Assembly: GCF_017940815.1 (NCBI RefSeq)
Contig: NZ_JAGAXX010000009.1
Coordinates: forward strand, 1 to 64,000
From: Methanobrevibacter sp.
GTDB taxonomy: Archaea > Methanobacteriota > Methanobacteria > Methanobacteriales > Methanobacteriaceae
Reading direction: 5' to 3'
Length of the DNA stretch: 64,000 nucleotides
Part shown: piece by piece, positions 1-7,871 of the stretch
Layout of the letters: every line of letters starts with the position of its first letter
How positions within the stretch are numbered: position 1 is the first letter of the stretch
The notes under the pieces: model-generated
Database searches by the model: none
What the model was told of the DNA's origin: nothing
Seen by the model: only the letters and a program-made list of their open reading frames with translations
Program-made: the position numbers and the translations under genes

Positions 1-91
1 CATTTACTTCCATTTTTGCCATTACTTCTCCGTCACCGTCGTTCATATGGGGAACGCTGACTTCCTTGATTTCATTGAAATTTATTATCAT
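1..91 (-). CDS. Cupin-like protein, N-terminal fragment (runs off the window)
   Basis: Only the first 30 codons are inside the window. They start at an ATG whose A overlaps the TGA stop of the upstream gene (ATGA arrangement), so the two genes are translationally coupled. The visible peptide starts MIINFNEIKEV and continues with a Gly/Asp-rich turn and AKM, which resembles the first strand of small single-domain cupins of methanogens. This is inferred from a short stretch; the metal-binding His motifs that would settle it lie outside the window. Confidence 0.45.
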   Translation of the reverse strand, partial: MIINFNEIKEVSVPHMNDGDGEVMAKMEVN

Positions 92-414
92 AAGCCTAAC
101 ACTTCCTTATCAGGGTTTGAATTTTTGAATAAGTTGATCTTGACATCCCTTCCCCATGTGAATTTCAATAGTCCCTGATGAATCAAGTCCAAATCATCAT
201 CTGAAAAGTTTTCAAGATAATAGATTTTACCTCTTTCTCCAACATTCACCAGAAATCTTATCATATGACCGTATACAATGACTGAATGAGGGTTACATAC
301 AATAATGTCATCTGTAATGTATTCAATCAGCTGTCCAATCTCGAAAAAATCTGGAGCAATTACTTCCACATCACATGTCGGGAATTTATCACGAATTATT
401 GTTTCATAATCCAA
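88..414 (-). CDS. Conserved hypothetical protein, 108 aa
   Basis: I do not recognise the family. The protein is acidic, with no signal peptide or membrane segment; hydrophobic strands alternate with short helices (for example DIIVCNPHSVIVYGH in the middle), suggesting a small alpha/beta fold. The start is a TTG directly preceded by a good GGTGG ribosome binding site, since no ATG in frame lies nearby. It overlaps the downstream cupin-like gene by 4 nt, so the pair is probably one operon reading off the left edge of the window. Confidence 0.6.
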   Translation of the reverse strand: MDYETIIRDKFPTCDVEVIAPDFFEIGQLIEYITDDIIVCNPHSVIVYGHMIRFLVNVGERGKIYYLENFSDDDLDLIHQGLLKFTWGRDVKINLFKNSNPDKEVLGL

Positions 415-622
415 AGTACCACCAATACTAAATTTATCAAATCAATTATTAAAAATATTCTAAATCAATGAAAAACCATAGGATTAGTTCAAATTGAAAA
501 ATTGAATCCTCCATTAAAAATTGATTTAACCAATCAATATTGCTTGAATTAATAACTTACTAATTTATAAACCATCAAATGAAATATTAAGAATGCAAAT
601 TAAATTTTTTAAAGGTTAAACC

Positions 623-1147
623 ATGAATGAGAAAGAATTCAAAATTAAAACTGAAATGATAAAAAACGATTTCAACGACCCACGAAAGATTAAACGCCAC
701 ATTCCCCAACATGATTTAAATCTTGATGGAGGAGTTCACCAAGGAGGAGACATTTTCGCCACAGAAGATGGAGAATTTATCAATTTAGAATACCAACTTG
801 TAGATTTTGACGAAGAGGAGTTAACAAAATACATCGAATTTGCAGAAGACCTTTATGAAAAACACCACAAGCATGTTTCAGTTTACTTAATATGTCCAAA
901 ATACGTTAAAATTACAGTAAAAGAGCAGACCATAAAATCTGAAGCGGATTTTACAATAAAACTATTTTGCAGCCAGGAAGATCCATGCAGGTTCATCCTC
1001 AATAAAGTCAAGGAAAAAATCAGCAGAAACGAAATCCTAAGCTATGACGATATCGAGGCCGTTAGATTGCTTCCGGTAATGTGCGATAAAAAAGACAGAA
1101 CATATTTTAGAGTGGAATCAATTAAGATAATCAATATGATTGAATAA
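623..1147 (+). CDS. PD-(D/E)XK (Rpn/YhgA-like) family protein, 174 aa
   Basis: Residues 40-75 read as the core of the PD-(D/E)XK nuclease fold as used in Rpn/YhgA-type proteins: an Asp in GGDIFA, a turn, then EYQ (the E-x-Q form of the motif), followed by a Tyr-rich helix and a strand ending in ICP. The same order is seen in the broken gene at 17974-18784, so the window holds two relatives. It is shorter than the ~280-300 residues I associate with full-length family members and lacks the usual C-terminal helical tail, so it may be a divergent short branch or a truncated copy. The start follows AAAGGTT at good spacing. Nuclease activity is inference. Confidence 0.5.
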   Translation: MNEKEFKIKTEMIKNDFNDPRKIKRHIPQHDLNLDGGVHQGGDIFATEDGEFINLEYQLVDFDEEELTKYIEFAEDLYEKHHKHVSVYLICPKYVKITVKEQTIKSEADFTIKLFCSQEDPCRFILNKVKEKISRNEILSYDDIEAVRLLPVMCDKKDRTYFRVESIKIINMIE

Positions 1148-2164
1148 TCATTTATTCCATCTTAAAATAGTTTTTCCGAAATGTGAAATGTAGTCCTTGT
1201 CAAATGCCTCTTTAAGGTCATTTAATGAATGGATTACACAAATGTTGGTGACAAGTTTTTCCAGATGTTCAAACAGTTGAGGATTTTGTTCGAGTGTTTC
1301 AACAACTCCAATAAAATCTTCCCTTTCGGACCTGCTGTTTCCCTGAATGGCCAATCCTTTTTCTAAAACCATACGAGTATTGATCGGTATAGGATATTCA
1401 CTCACTCCAAAGAGATTTATTGTTCCTTGAGGATTAATTAAATCTATGATTTGATCAATTGCTGATTGTGAAGCACTTGAACCAACACATTCAAATGCAT
1501 GGTCAATTGCCAAATCATCAGGCACATTATGTATCTGATAAGTTCCGTCAACAAATGAGAACAGGTTCAGGTTATCAAGATGTTTTCCAAACACAAGCAC
1601 CTTAGACTCAGGGAATTTTTCTTTTAGGAAAAGTGCAGTGATAAAACCTAGATTTCCATCTCCCCAAACTCCCAAAACATCCTTTGGAGTTATTGCAATT
1701 TCTGAAAACTTGGAAATGCCCTGATATGCCACGGATATGAGTTCTATAAAAGCACTTACATGAGGGTTGAAATCATCAGGCAGTTTCACCAGCCTATCTG
1801 AATCCATTTTTACCAAATCTGAAGTGAATCCATCAAATCCGCTTCCCCTAAACTTGGAGTTGTATGAGTAATTAGCTCTGCAAACATCCTCCCCCATAGG
1901 AGTGTTTGGTATCATTACGACTTTATCTCCTGACTTGAATTCACCTGAATTGTCAAAGACAACTTCCCCTATACCTTCATGAATCAATGCCATAGGCAAT
2001 TTCTTTTCAAGAACCTCAGCAGGCCTTGAACCTTGATAGTACCTTTGGTCTGCCTGACAAATTGAGAGATGGGATGGCCTCACAATGACGCCGTCCAATT
2101 CAATTTCGTCAATTGATTCCTCAAAAAACTTTGGAGATTTAAGTCTGTAAACAATGTTAATCAT
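1148..2164 (-). CDS. tarJ: Ribulose-5-phosphate reductase TarJ (CDP-ribitol pathway)
   Basis: Zinc-dependent medium-chain dehydrogenase of about 338 aa that reduces ribulose 5-phosphate to ribitol 5-phosphate with NADPH. The N-terminus (MINIVYRLKSPKFFEE) matches the characteristic TarJ start, which is why I use the ATG at 2164 rather than the upstream ATGs at 2176 and 2173. Cys in SICQADQ and the His-Glu pair in IHEGIGEV are the expected zinc-site residues, and GVWGDGNLGF is the nucleotide-binding loop. It overlaps the end of tarI by 8 nt, so both are co-translated. Partner and order match bacterial tarIJ loci that make CDP-ribitol for wall teichoic acid or capsule; in this archaeon the acceptor polymer is unknown. 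Confidence 0.8.
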   Translation of the reverse strand: MINIVYRLKSPKFFEESIDEIELDGVIVRPSHLSICQADQRYYQGSRPAEVLEKKLPMALIHEGIGEVVFDNSGEFKSGDKVVMIPNTPMGEDVCRANYSYNSKFRGSGFDGFTSDLVKMDSDRLVKLPDDFNPHVSAFIELISVAYQGISKFSEIAITPKDVLGVWGDGNLGFITALFLKEKFPESKVLVFGKHLDNLNLFSFVDGTYQIHNVPDDLAIDHAFECVGSSASQSAIDQIIDLINPQGTINLFGVSEYPIPINTRMVLEKGLAIQGNSRSEREDFIGVVETLEQNPQLFEHLEKLVTNICVIHSLNDLKEAFDKDYISHFGKTILRWNK

Positions 2165-2867
2165 TTTTATCATCAAGTATTGTATTGGCTAATTTCAAGT
2201 CATACGGATAAGTAATTTTGATATTTGTAACTTCTCCCTTAACCAGATGTACATCTTCATCCTTAAGTGTAAATATTTTGCATGCATCAGTTAGGATATT
2301 AGTTTCAGCTTCTGTTAAACTACTCATTAGATTAAAAAGTTTCTTTATATTGAAGCTCTGTGGAGTTTGGCCTTGGTAATAATAATCCCTCACGGGAATA
2401 CTTTCAATAGTCTCACCATTAACGCTTTCAACGATTGTATCAGTTGCAGGTATGACAGTGTCACAGGCACCATATTTTTTTGCAGCGTAAATATTGTCTT
2501 CAATTATCCTATGTGTTACAAATGGCCTGACTGAATCGTGAGTGAGAATTATTGAATCGTCATCAATGCCAAAATTCTCATCAATGTATTTGATACTGTT
2601 CATTAATGTATCATTTCTGGTTTGCCCACCTTCAATAACAATGATGTCCTCATTATCACCAATGTATTCCTTTATCAGGTGATTGGTATGGTTTATGAAA
2701 TTATTAGGTGTCAAAACAATAATCTTATCTATATTTTCATTTATAACAAACTTTTCAATAGTATGAATAATAACAGGTTTGTTTCCCAATGTTAGAAATT
2801 GCTTGGGAGTGTCTGTCCCACCCATTCTTGAGCCGATTCCACCTGCCAAAATTGCTGCAAAAATCAT
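2157..2867 (-). CDS. tarI: Ribitol-5-phosphate cytidylyltransferase TarI
   Basis: IspD-superfamily cytidylyltransferase, about 236 aa, which activates ribitol 5-phosphate with CTP to CDP-ribitol. Visible motifs in order: the nucleotide loop LAGGIGSRMGG, PKQF, THDSVRPF, YYQGQTPQSF and LTDACKIF; the last two are closer to TarI than to IspD. Archaea make isoprenoids by the mevalonate route, so an IspD function is unlikely, and linkage to tarJ supports TarI. I choose the ATG at 2867 because AAGGAG then sits 8 nt upstream; the ATG at 2873 would be only 2 nt from it. A 27-bp element shared with the next gene upstream lies about 45 bp before the start. Confidence 0.82.
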   Translation of the reverse strand: MIFAAILAGGIGSRMGGTDTPKQFLTLGNKPVIIHTIEKFVINENIDKIIVLTPNNFINHTNHLIKEYIGDNEDIIVIEGGQTRNDTLMNSIKYIDENFGIDDDSIILTHDSVRPFVTHRIIEDNIYAAKKYGACDTVIPATDTIVESVNGETIESIPVRDYYYQGQTPQSFNIKKLFNLMSSLTEAETNILTDACKIFTLKDEDVHLVKGEVTNIKITYPYDLKLANTILDDKND

Positions 2868-2912
2868 TTTCATTACTCCTTAAATCTGAATATAGTTAAT
2901 TATTAAATAATA

Positions 2913-2939
2913 ATCTTTAAAAAATAGTATATAATTATT
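2913..2939 (-). promoter_or_regulatory. Promoter-proximal repeat element, copy A (upstream of tarI)
   Basis: This 27-bp block (ATCTTTAAAAAATAGTAT and then WTAATTATT) is repeated with one mismatch at 3612-3638 ahead of the methyltransferase gene. Read on the minus strand it contains an A/T-rich TATA-like core ahead of tarI. It may be a duplicated promoter or a shared operator. Confidence 0.4.
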
Positions 2940-2990
2940 TTCCAAAAATAAGAGAAGTGGGAATATGAATATTCCCTCAGTTAAAACAAG

Positions 2991-3593
2991 CTAGTTTTTT
3001 TTAAACATGATTAGATAGTGAGATTTACCTTCAGGAATGTCCTCACCAATTTCTTCATTCAAGTAAATCTTTTTAAGACCATGCCTAGAGAACAATTCTT
3101 CCAAATCTTCAGGAGAGGATCTCATCTTGGTTGGAGGTCCGTTAGGAACATCCCATGCCTTATAGTCCATGATTGCAATTTTACCGTCATCTGAAACAAT
3201 TCTTCCAAGTTCTGAAACTGCCTCATCCAATTTTCTAGATGCTTTAAATCCATGGAAAACATTCACCAATAAAACAACATCGATTGAAGCGTCTTCAACA
3301 CCAGGAATTCCTTCAGTGATGTCGGCTTCGATATTGATTAAATTTTCAACATTGTTTTCTTTTTTATAGGTTTCCATATCCTCAATAGAAGCATCATAGA
3401 TATCTACTGCATAAACTGTTCCCTTATGATTGTAATCTTCCAAAACTTTAATTGCATTATGGCCATCACCACATCCTGCATCCATAAAAGTCTCATTGCC
3501 ATTCAAATTCAATTCTTGAAGAATTTCATCTGAATCCAAGAAATTTGCACTTGAAAATCCATGAGCTCTGTGTCCATTTTCAGGCATCATCAT
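2991..3593 (-). CDS. Class I SAM-dependent methyltransferase, 200 aa
   Basis: Soluble Rossmann-fold methyltransferase. Motif I is FMDAGCGDGHNA near residues 36-47, followed by an acidic strand end (VYAVDIYD) for the SAM ribose, an IEADIT adenine-site segment and the motif IV-like DVVLLVNVFHGF. The N-terminus GHRAHGFSSANFLDSDEIL resembles the UbiE/arsenite-methyltransferase-like group seen in methanogens. Substrate cannot be told from sequence. The AGGTGA ribosome binding site lies 4-10 nt before three consecutive ATG codons; I keep the first. It is a separate transcription unit upstream of tarIJ on the same strand, with about 120 bp between. Confidence 0.8.
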   Translation of the reverse strand: MMMPENGHRAHGFSSANFLDSDEILQELNLNGNETFMDAGCGDGHNAIKVLEDYNHKGTVYAVDIYDASIEDMETYKKENNVENLINIEADITEGIPGVEDASIDVVLLVNVFHGFKASRKLDEAVSELGRIVSDDGKIAIMDYKAWDVPNGPPTKMRSSPEDLEELFSRHGLKKIYLNEEIGEDIPEGKSHYLIMFKKN

Positions 3594-3611
3594 ATTATCA
3601 CCTATGATAAT

Positions 3612-3638
3612 ATCTTTAAAAAATAGTATTTAATTATT
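3612..3638 (-). promoter_or_regulatory. Promoter-proximal repeat element, copy B (upstream of the methyltransferase)
   Basis: Second copy of the 27-bp block found at 2913-2939, 26 of 27 bases identical, here ending 18 bp before the methyltransferase start. The different distances to the two start codons suggest either different leader lengths or a regulatory site rather than a plain core promoter. Confidence 0.4.
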
Positions 3639-3706
3639 GTCAATGTGAAAATTAGTAAATAACAGTCAAAAAATAGTTAAAATAATAAAAAAAAGTTATA
3701 AGAGGA

Positions 3707-3811
3707 TTATTTTTTCCAGGTTTGTTTTACTCCTCTTCCTCTTTTACTACCAGGTTTAGTATAACTTCTTTTTTGTCTGGTTCTTCTGTTAGTTCCTTTA
3801 ACTTTTGCCAT
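3707..3811 (-). CDS. Very small basic protein, 34 aa
   Basis: An ORF of 34 codons preceded by a near-perfect AAGGAGGGG ribosome binding site 4-5 nt before the ATG. The product (MAKVKGTNRRTRQKRSY, then a tail ending KQTWKK) has no acidic residue and about 15 Lys/Arg, with Gly/Ser/Thr turns, as in small ribosome- or nucleic-acid-associated proteins. I cannot name a family; S30e/L39e-like or a Methanobacteriales-specific RNA-binding peptide are possibilities. It stands alone between the methyltransferase and argJ. Confidence 0.6.
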   Translation of the reverse strand: MAKVKGTNRRTRQKRSYTKPGSKRGRGVKQTWKK

Positions 3812-3901
3812 GTTTTCCCCTCCTTAAAATTTATCATTACAAAATTAGAATTAAATCTATAACAAAAAAATATTTGTTTTCAAGATATTTAAAGGTTTTC
3901 T

Positions 3902-5125
3902 TTAAGTGGTGTATTCCGCATTAATTTTAACATAATCATAAGTTAAATCGCAACCCCACGCAGTAGCCTCACCATCACCCAAATCCATATCAATATTTAC
4001 AATGACATTCTTGGATTGCATGATTTTTTCAGCCCTTTCAAGATATGGAGTGTCTTCAAACGCTAAAATTTCACCCTTTTTAACAAGATCAACCTCATCC
4101 ACATCATCCGCAATGGATATTGTAACGATATCAGGATTCAAATCACAACCGGAATAACCGATAGCTGAAACTATCCTTCCCCAGTTAGGGTCACCACCAA
4201 ACACTGCAGACTTGAACAGGCTTGAAGAGATAATCGCTTTGGATGCCAGTCTTGCATCTTCTAAATTACGAGCTCCACAGACATTTGCTTCAATGAATTT
4301 GGTAGCTCCCTCACCATCACGAGCCATTTTCTTAGCCAAATCGATACATAGGTAATTCAATGCTTCCCGGAAATTAGGATCCATCTGTCCATCGTTTACA
4401 ACTTCAACACCAGATGCACCATTAGCCATCATTAGGCATGTATCGTTAGTACTTTCATCACCATCAACAACTATCATGTTGAAACTGATATTTGCAGCTT
4501 TCTTTAATGCTTTGTTGATTTCATCAGGGGAGACTATCGCATCAGTTACAATGAAAGACAACATTGTACCCATATTTGGAGCAATCATCCCACTTCCTTT
4601 GGTGATTCCTGCAATTTTAACTGACTTGCCATTTGTCAATGTAACCTCAACAGCACACTCCTTTGGAAAAGTGTCTGTGGTCATGATGGACTTTGCAGCC
4701 GCAAGAGAATTTTCAGGTCCATTACCCAATTTGGACAAGGATTCATATGCCACTTTTGAAATGACATCTATAGGCATTTCACGACCAATAACTCCTGTTG
4801 AAGCAATAGCAATCTCGTCAGAAGGTATTTTCAAATCTTTAGAAACGAGTTCGACTAATGTTTCACAATCTTTAAATCCTTGCTCACCCGTAAAACAGTT
4901 AGCATTACCACTGTTTACAAAAACAGCGGAAACTATTCCTTTTTTTAAAACGTTTTTTGTATATTTGACCGGAGCAGCAACAACCTTATTTGAAGTGAAA
5001 ACAGCTGAAGCGTTACTGTTGGGAGACAATATGATACTTACGCCAAATTTGCCTTCACGAGCTCCAGAAACCTTTAGATTTTCAATTACTGAAAATCCAC
5101 CATCAATTTCTTTAATAAAATTCAT
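3902..5125 (-). CDS. argJ: Bifunctional ornithine acetyltransferase / N-acetylglutamate synthase ArgJ
   Basis: Arginine biosynthesis enzyme that moves acetyl from N-acetylornithine to glutamate, and in bifunctional forms also makes N-acetylglutamate from acetyl-CoA. The 407-aa length is normal. VNSGNANCFTG and the autoprocessing site KGSGMIAPNMGTMLSF are clear: cleavage before the Thr of GTML yields the alpha and beta subunits with an N-terminal catalytic Thr. The C-terminal WGRIVSAIGYSG block is also typical. It lies 12 nt after the basic membrane protein gene and is probably the last gene of the minus-strand run starting at NAC. A start with TGTGAT upstream supports 5125. Confidence 0.93.
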   Translation of the reverse strand: MNFIKEIDGGFSVIENLKVSGAREGKFGVSIILSPNSNASAVFTSNKVVAAPVKYTKNVLKKGIVSAVFVNSGNANCFTGEQGFKDCETLVELVSKDLKIPSDEIAIASTGVIGREMPIDVISKVAYESLSKLGNGPENSLAAAKSIMTTDTFPKECAVEVTLTNGKSVKIAGITKGSGMIAPNMGTMLSFIVTDAIVSPDEINKALKKAANISFNMIVVDGDESTNDTCLMMANGASGVEVVNDGQMDPNFREALNYLCIDLAKKMARDGEGATKFIEANVCGARNLEDARLASKAIISSSLFKSAVFGGDPNWGRIVSAIGYSGCDLNPDIVTISIADDVDEVDLVKKGEILAFEDTPYLERAEKIMQSKNVIVNIDMDLGDGEATAWGCDLTYDYVKINAEYTT

Positions 5126-5137
5126 ATAATCACAATA

Positions 5138-5560
5138 TTACTCATTAATTATTTGATCAGTAGTTGTTTGCAACTGAGAAGTTGTATTTTCATTATAATC
5201 TATAGCATCAGTTGTTTTGTCATAATAAACATCCTCAGTTTCATTTAAATTGCTTGTCATGTCTTTAGTGACATTTTGATAGTGAGGCCCCTCATCAGCA
5301 TCCCCATTGTCAAAACTTAATGAAATGCCTATTCCCGCACCTATAACAAATGCCAATAATGCAATAATCATGACTAAAACGAGCTTCTTACTACGTTTAC
5401 TTTTAGTTCTACGAATACGAGGATTTCCAGGATTCCCATAACCTACATTATTTTTTTGTCTTCTAGGAATAAAATGACGATTACTTTTTAATCTTCTAGA
5501 ATTTGATTGACGACCATTTCCAGATCTTAAAACTCTCTTATCGTCTTTTTTTCGTCTCAT
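5138..5560 (-). CDS. Basic single-pass membrane protein, 140 aa
   Basis: Residues 1-59 are extremely basic (many Arg/Lys plus Asn/Gln/Gly), followed by one membrane helix around residues 60-82 (KKLVLVMIIALLAFVIGAGIG) and an acidic Thr/Asn/Asp-rich outer tail carrying N-x-T/S sequons. Positive-inside logic puts the basic arm in the cytoplasm, where it could touch nucleic acid or ribosomes, and the tail outside. No family recognised. It sits 23 nt after the cyclase-like gene and 12 nt before argJ in the same operon-like run. Confidence 0.65.
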   Translation of the reverse strand: MRRKKDDKRVLRSGNGRQSNSRRLKSNRHFIPRRQKNNVGYGNPGNPRIRRTKSKRSKKLVLVMIIALLAFVIGAGIGISLSFDNGDADEGPHYQNVTKDMTSNLNETEDVYYDKTTDAIDYNENTTSQLQTTTDQIINE

Positions 5561-5583
5561 AGTTTTTCTCTTTTACAATTTAA

Positions 5584-6786
5584 TTAAGCAACAAATGCAT
5601 AAACAAGAGCTAAAATAACTCCAATAAAACTAAACATTCCCAAACCTACAATTGACAAAAGATATGCAAATATAAATACGAATGCAAATACTCCAATCAA
5701 TTTTGGTTTTTCGTTTTCAACTAAATTAATTAATGTTCTTGTAAATTCTGAAGGAATGTTGTAAGCATATAACCCATTAGCTAATTCAAAAATAACTAAT
5801 GACAAAGGAGCAGCAGCATCAATATCATCAACCATTTGAGCCCTTTCACCTGCTTCTCTTCTGCTTCTTCCAATACCTGCTCTGATTTTAGCTCCATTAT
5901 CAAGAGCAAACCAAGCGGCATCAAGACCTGCACGTATTGCCAAGTCTTTTGATGGGAATCTTGCAATGAAATCGTCCCCACCTTCACGGTATCCTTCCAA
6001 TTCACCGTCACACTCTGTTTCGATGAATGTTTTAATACCATTCATTAAATCAACCAATTGGTTCCTACCATTCTTATTAATGAATTTGGTTGAATCGATT
6101 AAATCAATAAATAAATAATTTTCCAAATCTACTGGCCTTGATTCCTTAAGTAAAAACGGTGAATCGAATACTAATGCATATTCCCCACCGAGTTTTGTAA
6201 ATGCAATTCCTGGAAAGCTTCCCACACTTTGAGTGTAATGAATAGCTCTTTCAATTGAAGCTGCACCAGTCATACCCACAGCAGATATTACTTGAACGCC
6301 TTCGGACAATCCAATACCTATCAATTCAATGGCTACACGGATTGCATCATTTTTACTTAACATTTTTGCAACAAGTTCAGTAGCTGTTTTTTCCACAATC
6401 TCTCCTTTTTCAGATTGGATAATTTTAACAAAAATATCAATCAAACGTGAAGGTTGTGGAAGTTCAATGTAAAAATAACGGTCACTTCCCATAATAATAT
6501 TACTTACCAACGCGTATTCTTCAATCCTATTTTCAGCAGGTTTCAATTCATGAAATGTATAGTCCTTAGGAAGGTTTTCAGCACCCACATCACGAATAAG
6601 ATTTTCCAAAATAGTGTCTGAAGTTATTTCCGCTTTTTCAAGTTCAAATAGAATTGTTTGGGTTTGATTAAATAATTCTACATATTCTGTTTCAAGAGAA
6701 TTTGTTGGAAAAAACTTGGTTCCAACAGCAATTGGATTGAGTTTTGTTGTGAGTCTAATAAATGACTTTGTTAAACCATTAGCCAT
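5584..6786 (-). CDS. Membrane-anchored nucleotide-cyclase-like (GGDEF/class III palm) protein
   Basis: 400 aa. Residues 222-345 look like a palm-type nucleotidyl cyclase domain: FIDLIDSTKF (Asp228, Asp231) matches the first metal-binding strand of class III cyclases and GGDEF proteins, and EGGDDFIARF (Gly269-Gly270-Asp271-Asp272) matches the second hairpin. Both metal-site positions are acidic, so catalysis is possible. Residues 1-210 are an unassigned, largely helical domain with LIGIGLSEGVQVISAVG in the middle, possibly a sensor. Two C-terminal membrane helices (about 363-380 and 382-399) anchor it. The start overlaps the stop of the NYN gene by 8 nt (ATGGCTAA), so the two are translationally coupled. 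Whether it makes a cyclic mono-, di- or oligonucleotide cannot be told. Confidence 0.6.
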   Translation of the reverse strand: MANGLTKSFIRLTTKLNPIAVGTKFFPTNSLETEYVELFNQTQTILFELEKAEITSDTILENLIRDVGAENLPKDYTFHELKPAENRIEEYALVSNIIMGSDRYFYIELPQPSRLIDIFVKIIQSEKGEIVEKTATELVAKMLSKNDAIRVAIELIGIGLSEGVQVISAVGMTGAASIERAIHYTQSVGSFPGIAFTKLGGEYALVFDSPFLLKESRPVDLENYLFIDLIDSTKFINKNGRNQLVDLMNGIKTFIETECDGELEGYREGGDDFIARFPSKDLAIRAGLDAAWFALDNGAKIRAGIGRSRREAGERAQMVDDIDAAAPLSLVIFELANGLYAYNIPSEFTRTLINLVENEKPKLIGVFAFVFIFAYLLSIVGLGMFSFIGVILALVYAFVA

Positions 6787-7804
6787 CTAAATTACCTCCT
6801 TTTTCAAGTTCTATTTCAAATTCTCCAGGTTTTTCTAAAAGCATGTCTGGTTTTACAGAAACAAATGGGAATTTCCAAGATCCAAGTCTTCCAGCAATTG
6901 TACTTGCAATGTTTCTGGAATTTCTTTTGATAAATACTTCATCATGTTCGCTTACACGAACTAAAATGTTATATGGGGCTGCCTGAGTAACTTCATCAGC
7001 CAATAAGATATTCAATTCAAAAGTGCCTGGTTTTGTAAATAAATCATTACGCACTGCAATCAAAGGTTTTTTCTCAAGACCTAACCTGTCAGCAACAGTA
7101 ACGGAAATGTTACCTGCATTTTTCACAGCGACTTTATAATCTTTAGGATGTACTAATACAAAAATCACATATGGAGCGGCGATTTCAACATCGTCAACCA
7201 TTTCTACAATCTTATTAAACATAGGGATTTTTGCAAAAATATTTTCAAGTTTGGATTCGGCATTGTTCTCATTGTCAATACGAATAATGGCCTGTTTTGC
7301 AATGTTTAACGGGGAAATTTCCAAACCTTCTTTTCCAGTATATATTTCCCATTTCTTGAAGTTTAATTCTTTGATAATCTCATCACAGATATTTTGAAGG
7401 ATGTTTTTATCTTTTTTAGGTTTTTTTGGCTTTCCAAATGTGAGTCTGCCATTATCTATAATAAATGGAATTCTCATTGAAGAGATATTTCTAAATTCAG
7501 CAGCATAATCTCTGAATTTATCATTTGATAAAACTTTAGCCCTTTCACGAGTAGCAATATCCAAAATAAAATGATCTGCATCGTTACCTGCTGGAACTTC
7601 TTCTACATTTTCATTTTCCAACAATGTTAAAAATTTTTCTTTATCATCAATGTCATGACGGAGTGATGCATCGGCAATAATTACAAATTCATCTTCACTT
7701 TCTTCTAATGCTTTAACAGCAGCAAGAATATTTGACATTTGAGGTTGTCCATTTTCATTTTTAACATGATACGCCACATTAGAAGCATCTACGACCACTT
7801 TCAT
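6779..7804 (-). CDS. NYN/PIN-type ribonuclease-like protein with duplicated C-terminal domain
   Basis: 341 aa. The N-terminal ~115 residues carry the acidic set of NYN/Zc3h12a-like PIN ribonucleases: Asp6 in VVVDASNVAYH, Asp45 in VIIADASLR, Asp75/Asp77 in GNDADHFIL and Asp95 in VLSNDKFRDYA. A Lys/Pro linker (about 124-134) follows. The C-terminal half contains two similar ~75-residue units, each with an R/K-N...I..T.A.RLG block, then P(L/F)...V..D...KPG(T/E)FE; this looks like an internal duplication of an unrecognised domain. The start has AGGTGAT upstream and an A/T-rich promoter-like stretch (ATTTAAATATTTAAT) just before. It is coupled to the cyclase-like gene and follows a phosphodiesterase-like gene by 67 nt. 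Confidence 0.7.
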   Translation of the reverse strand: MKVVVDASNVAYHVKNENGQPQMSNILAAVKALEESEDEFVIIADASLRHDIDDKEKFLTLLENENVEEVPAGNDADHFILDIATRERAKVLSNDKFRDYAAEFRNISSMRIPFIIDNGRLTFGKPKKPKKDKNILQNICDEIIKELNFKKWEIYTGKEGLEISPLNIAKQAIIRIDNENNAESKLENIFAKIPMFNKIVEMVDDVEIAAPYVIFVLVHPKDYKVAVKNAGNISVTVADRLGLEKKPLIAVRNDLFTKPGTFELNILLADEVTQAAPYNILVRVSEHDEVFIKRNSRNIASTIAGRLGSWKFPFVSVKPDMLLEKPGEFEIELEKGGNLDG

Positions 7805-7871
7805 AATATCACCTAAAAATAATAATTAGTTCAATATAATATATTTATTTTATTAAATATTTAAATGTAAT

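Noticed and set aside
2157-2867. IspD (MEP pathway) as the identity of the cytidylyltransferase
   Set aside because: Archaea use the mevalonate route, and YQGQTPQ/LTDACKIF plus overlap with a TarJ-like gene fit TarI better.
4476-5129. 217-codon plus-strand frame opposite argJ
   Set aside because: It is an antisense shadow of a clear, complete ArgJ with all motifs; no ribosome binding site, no recognisable domain.
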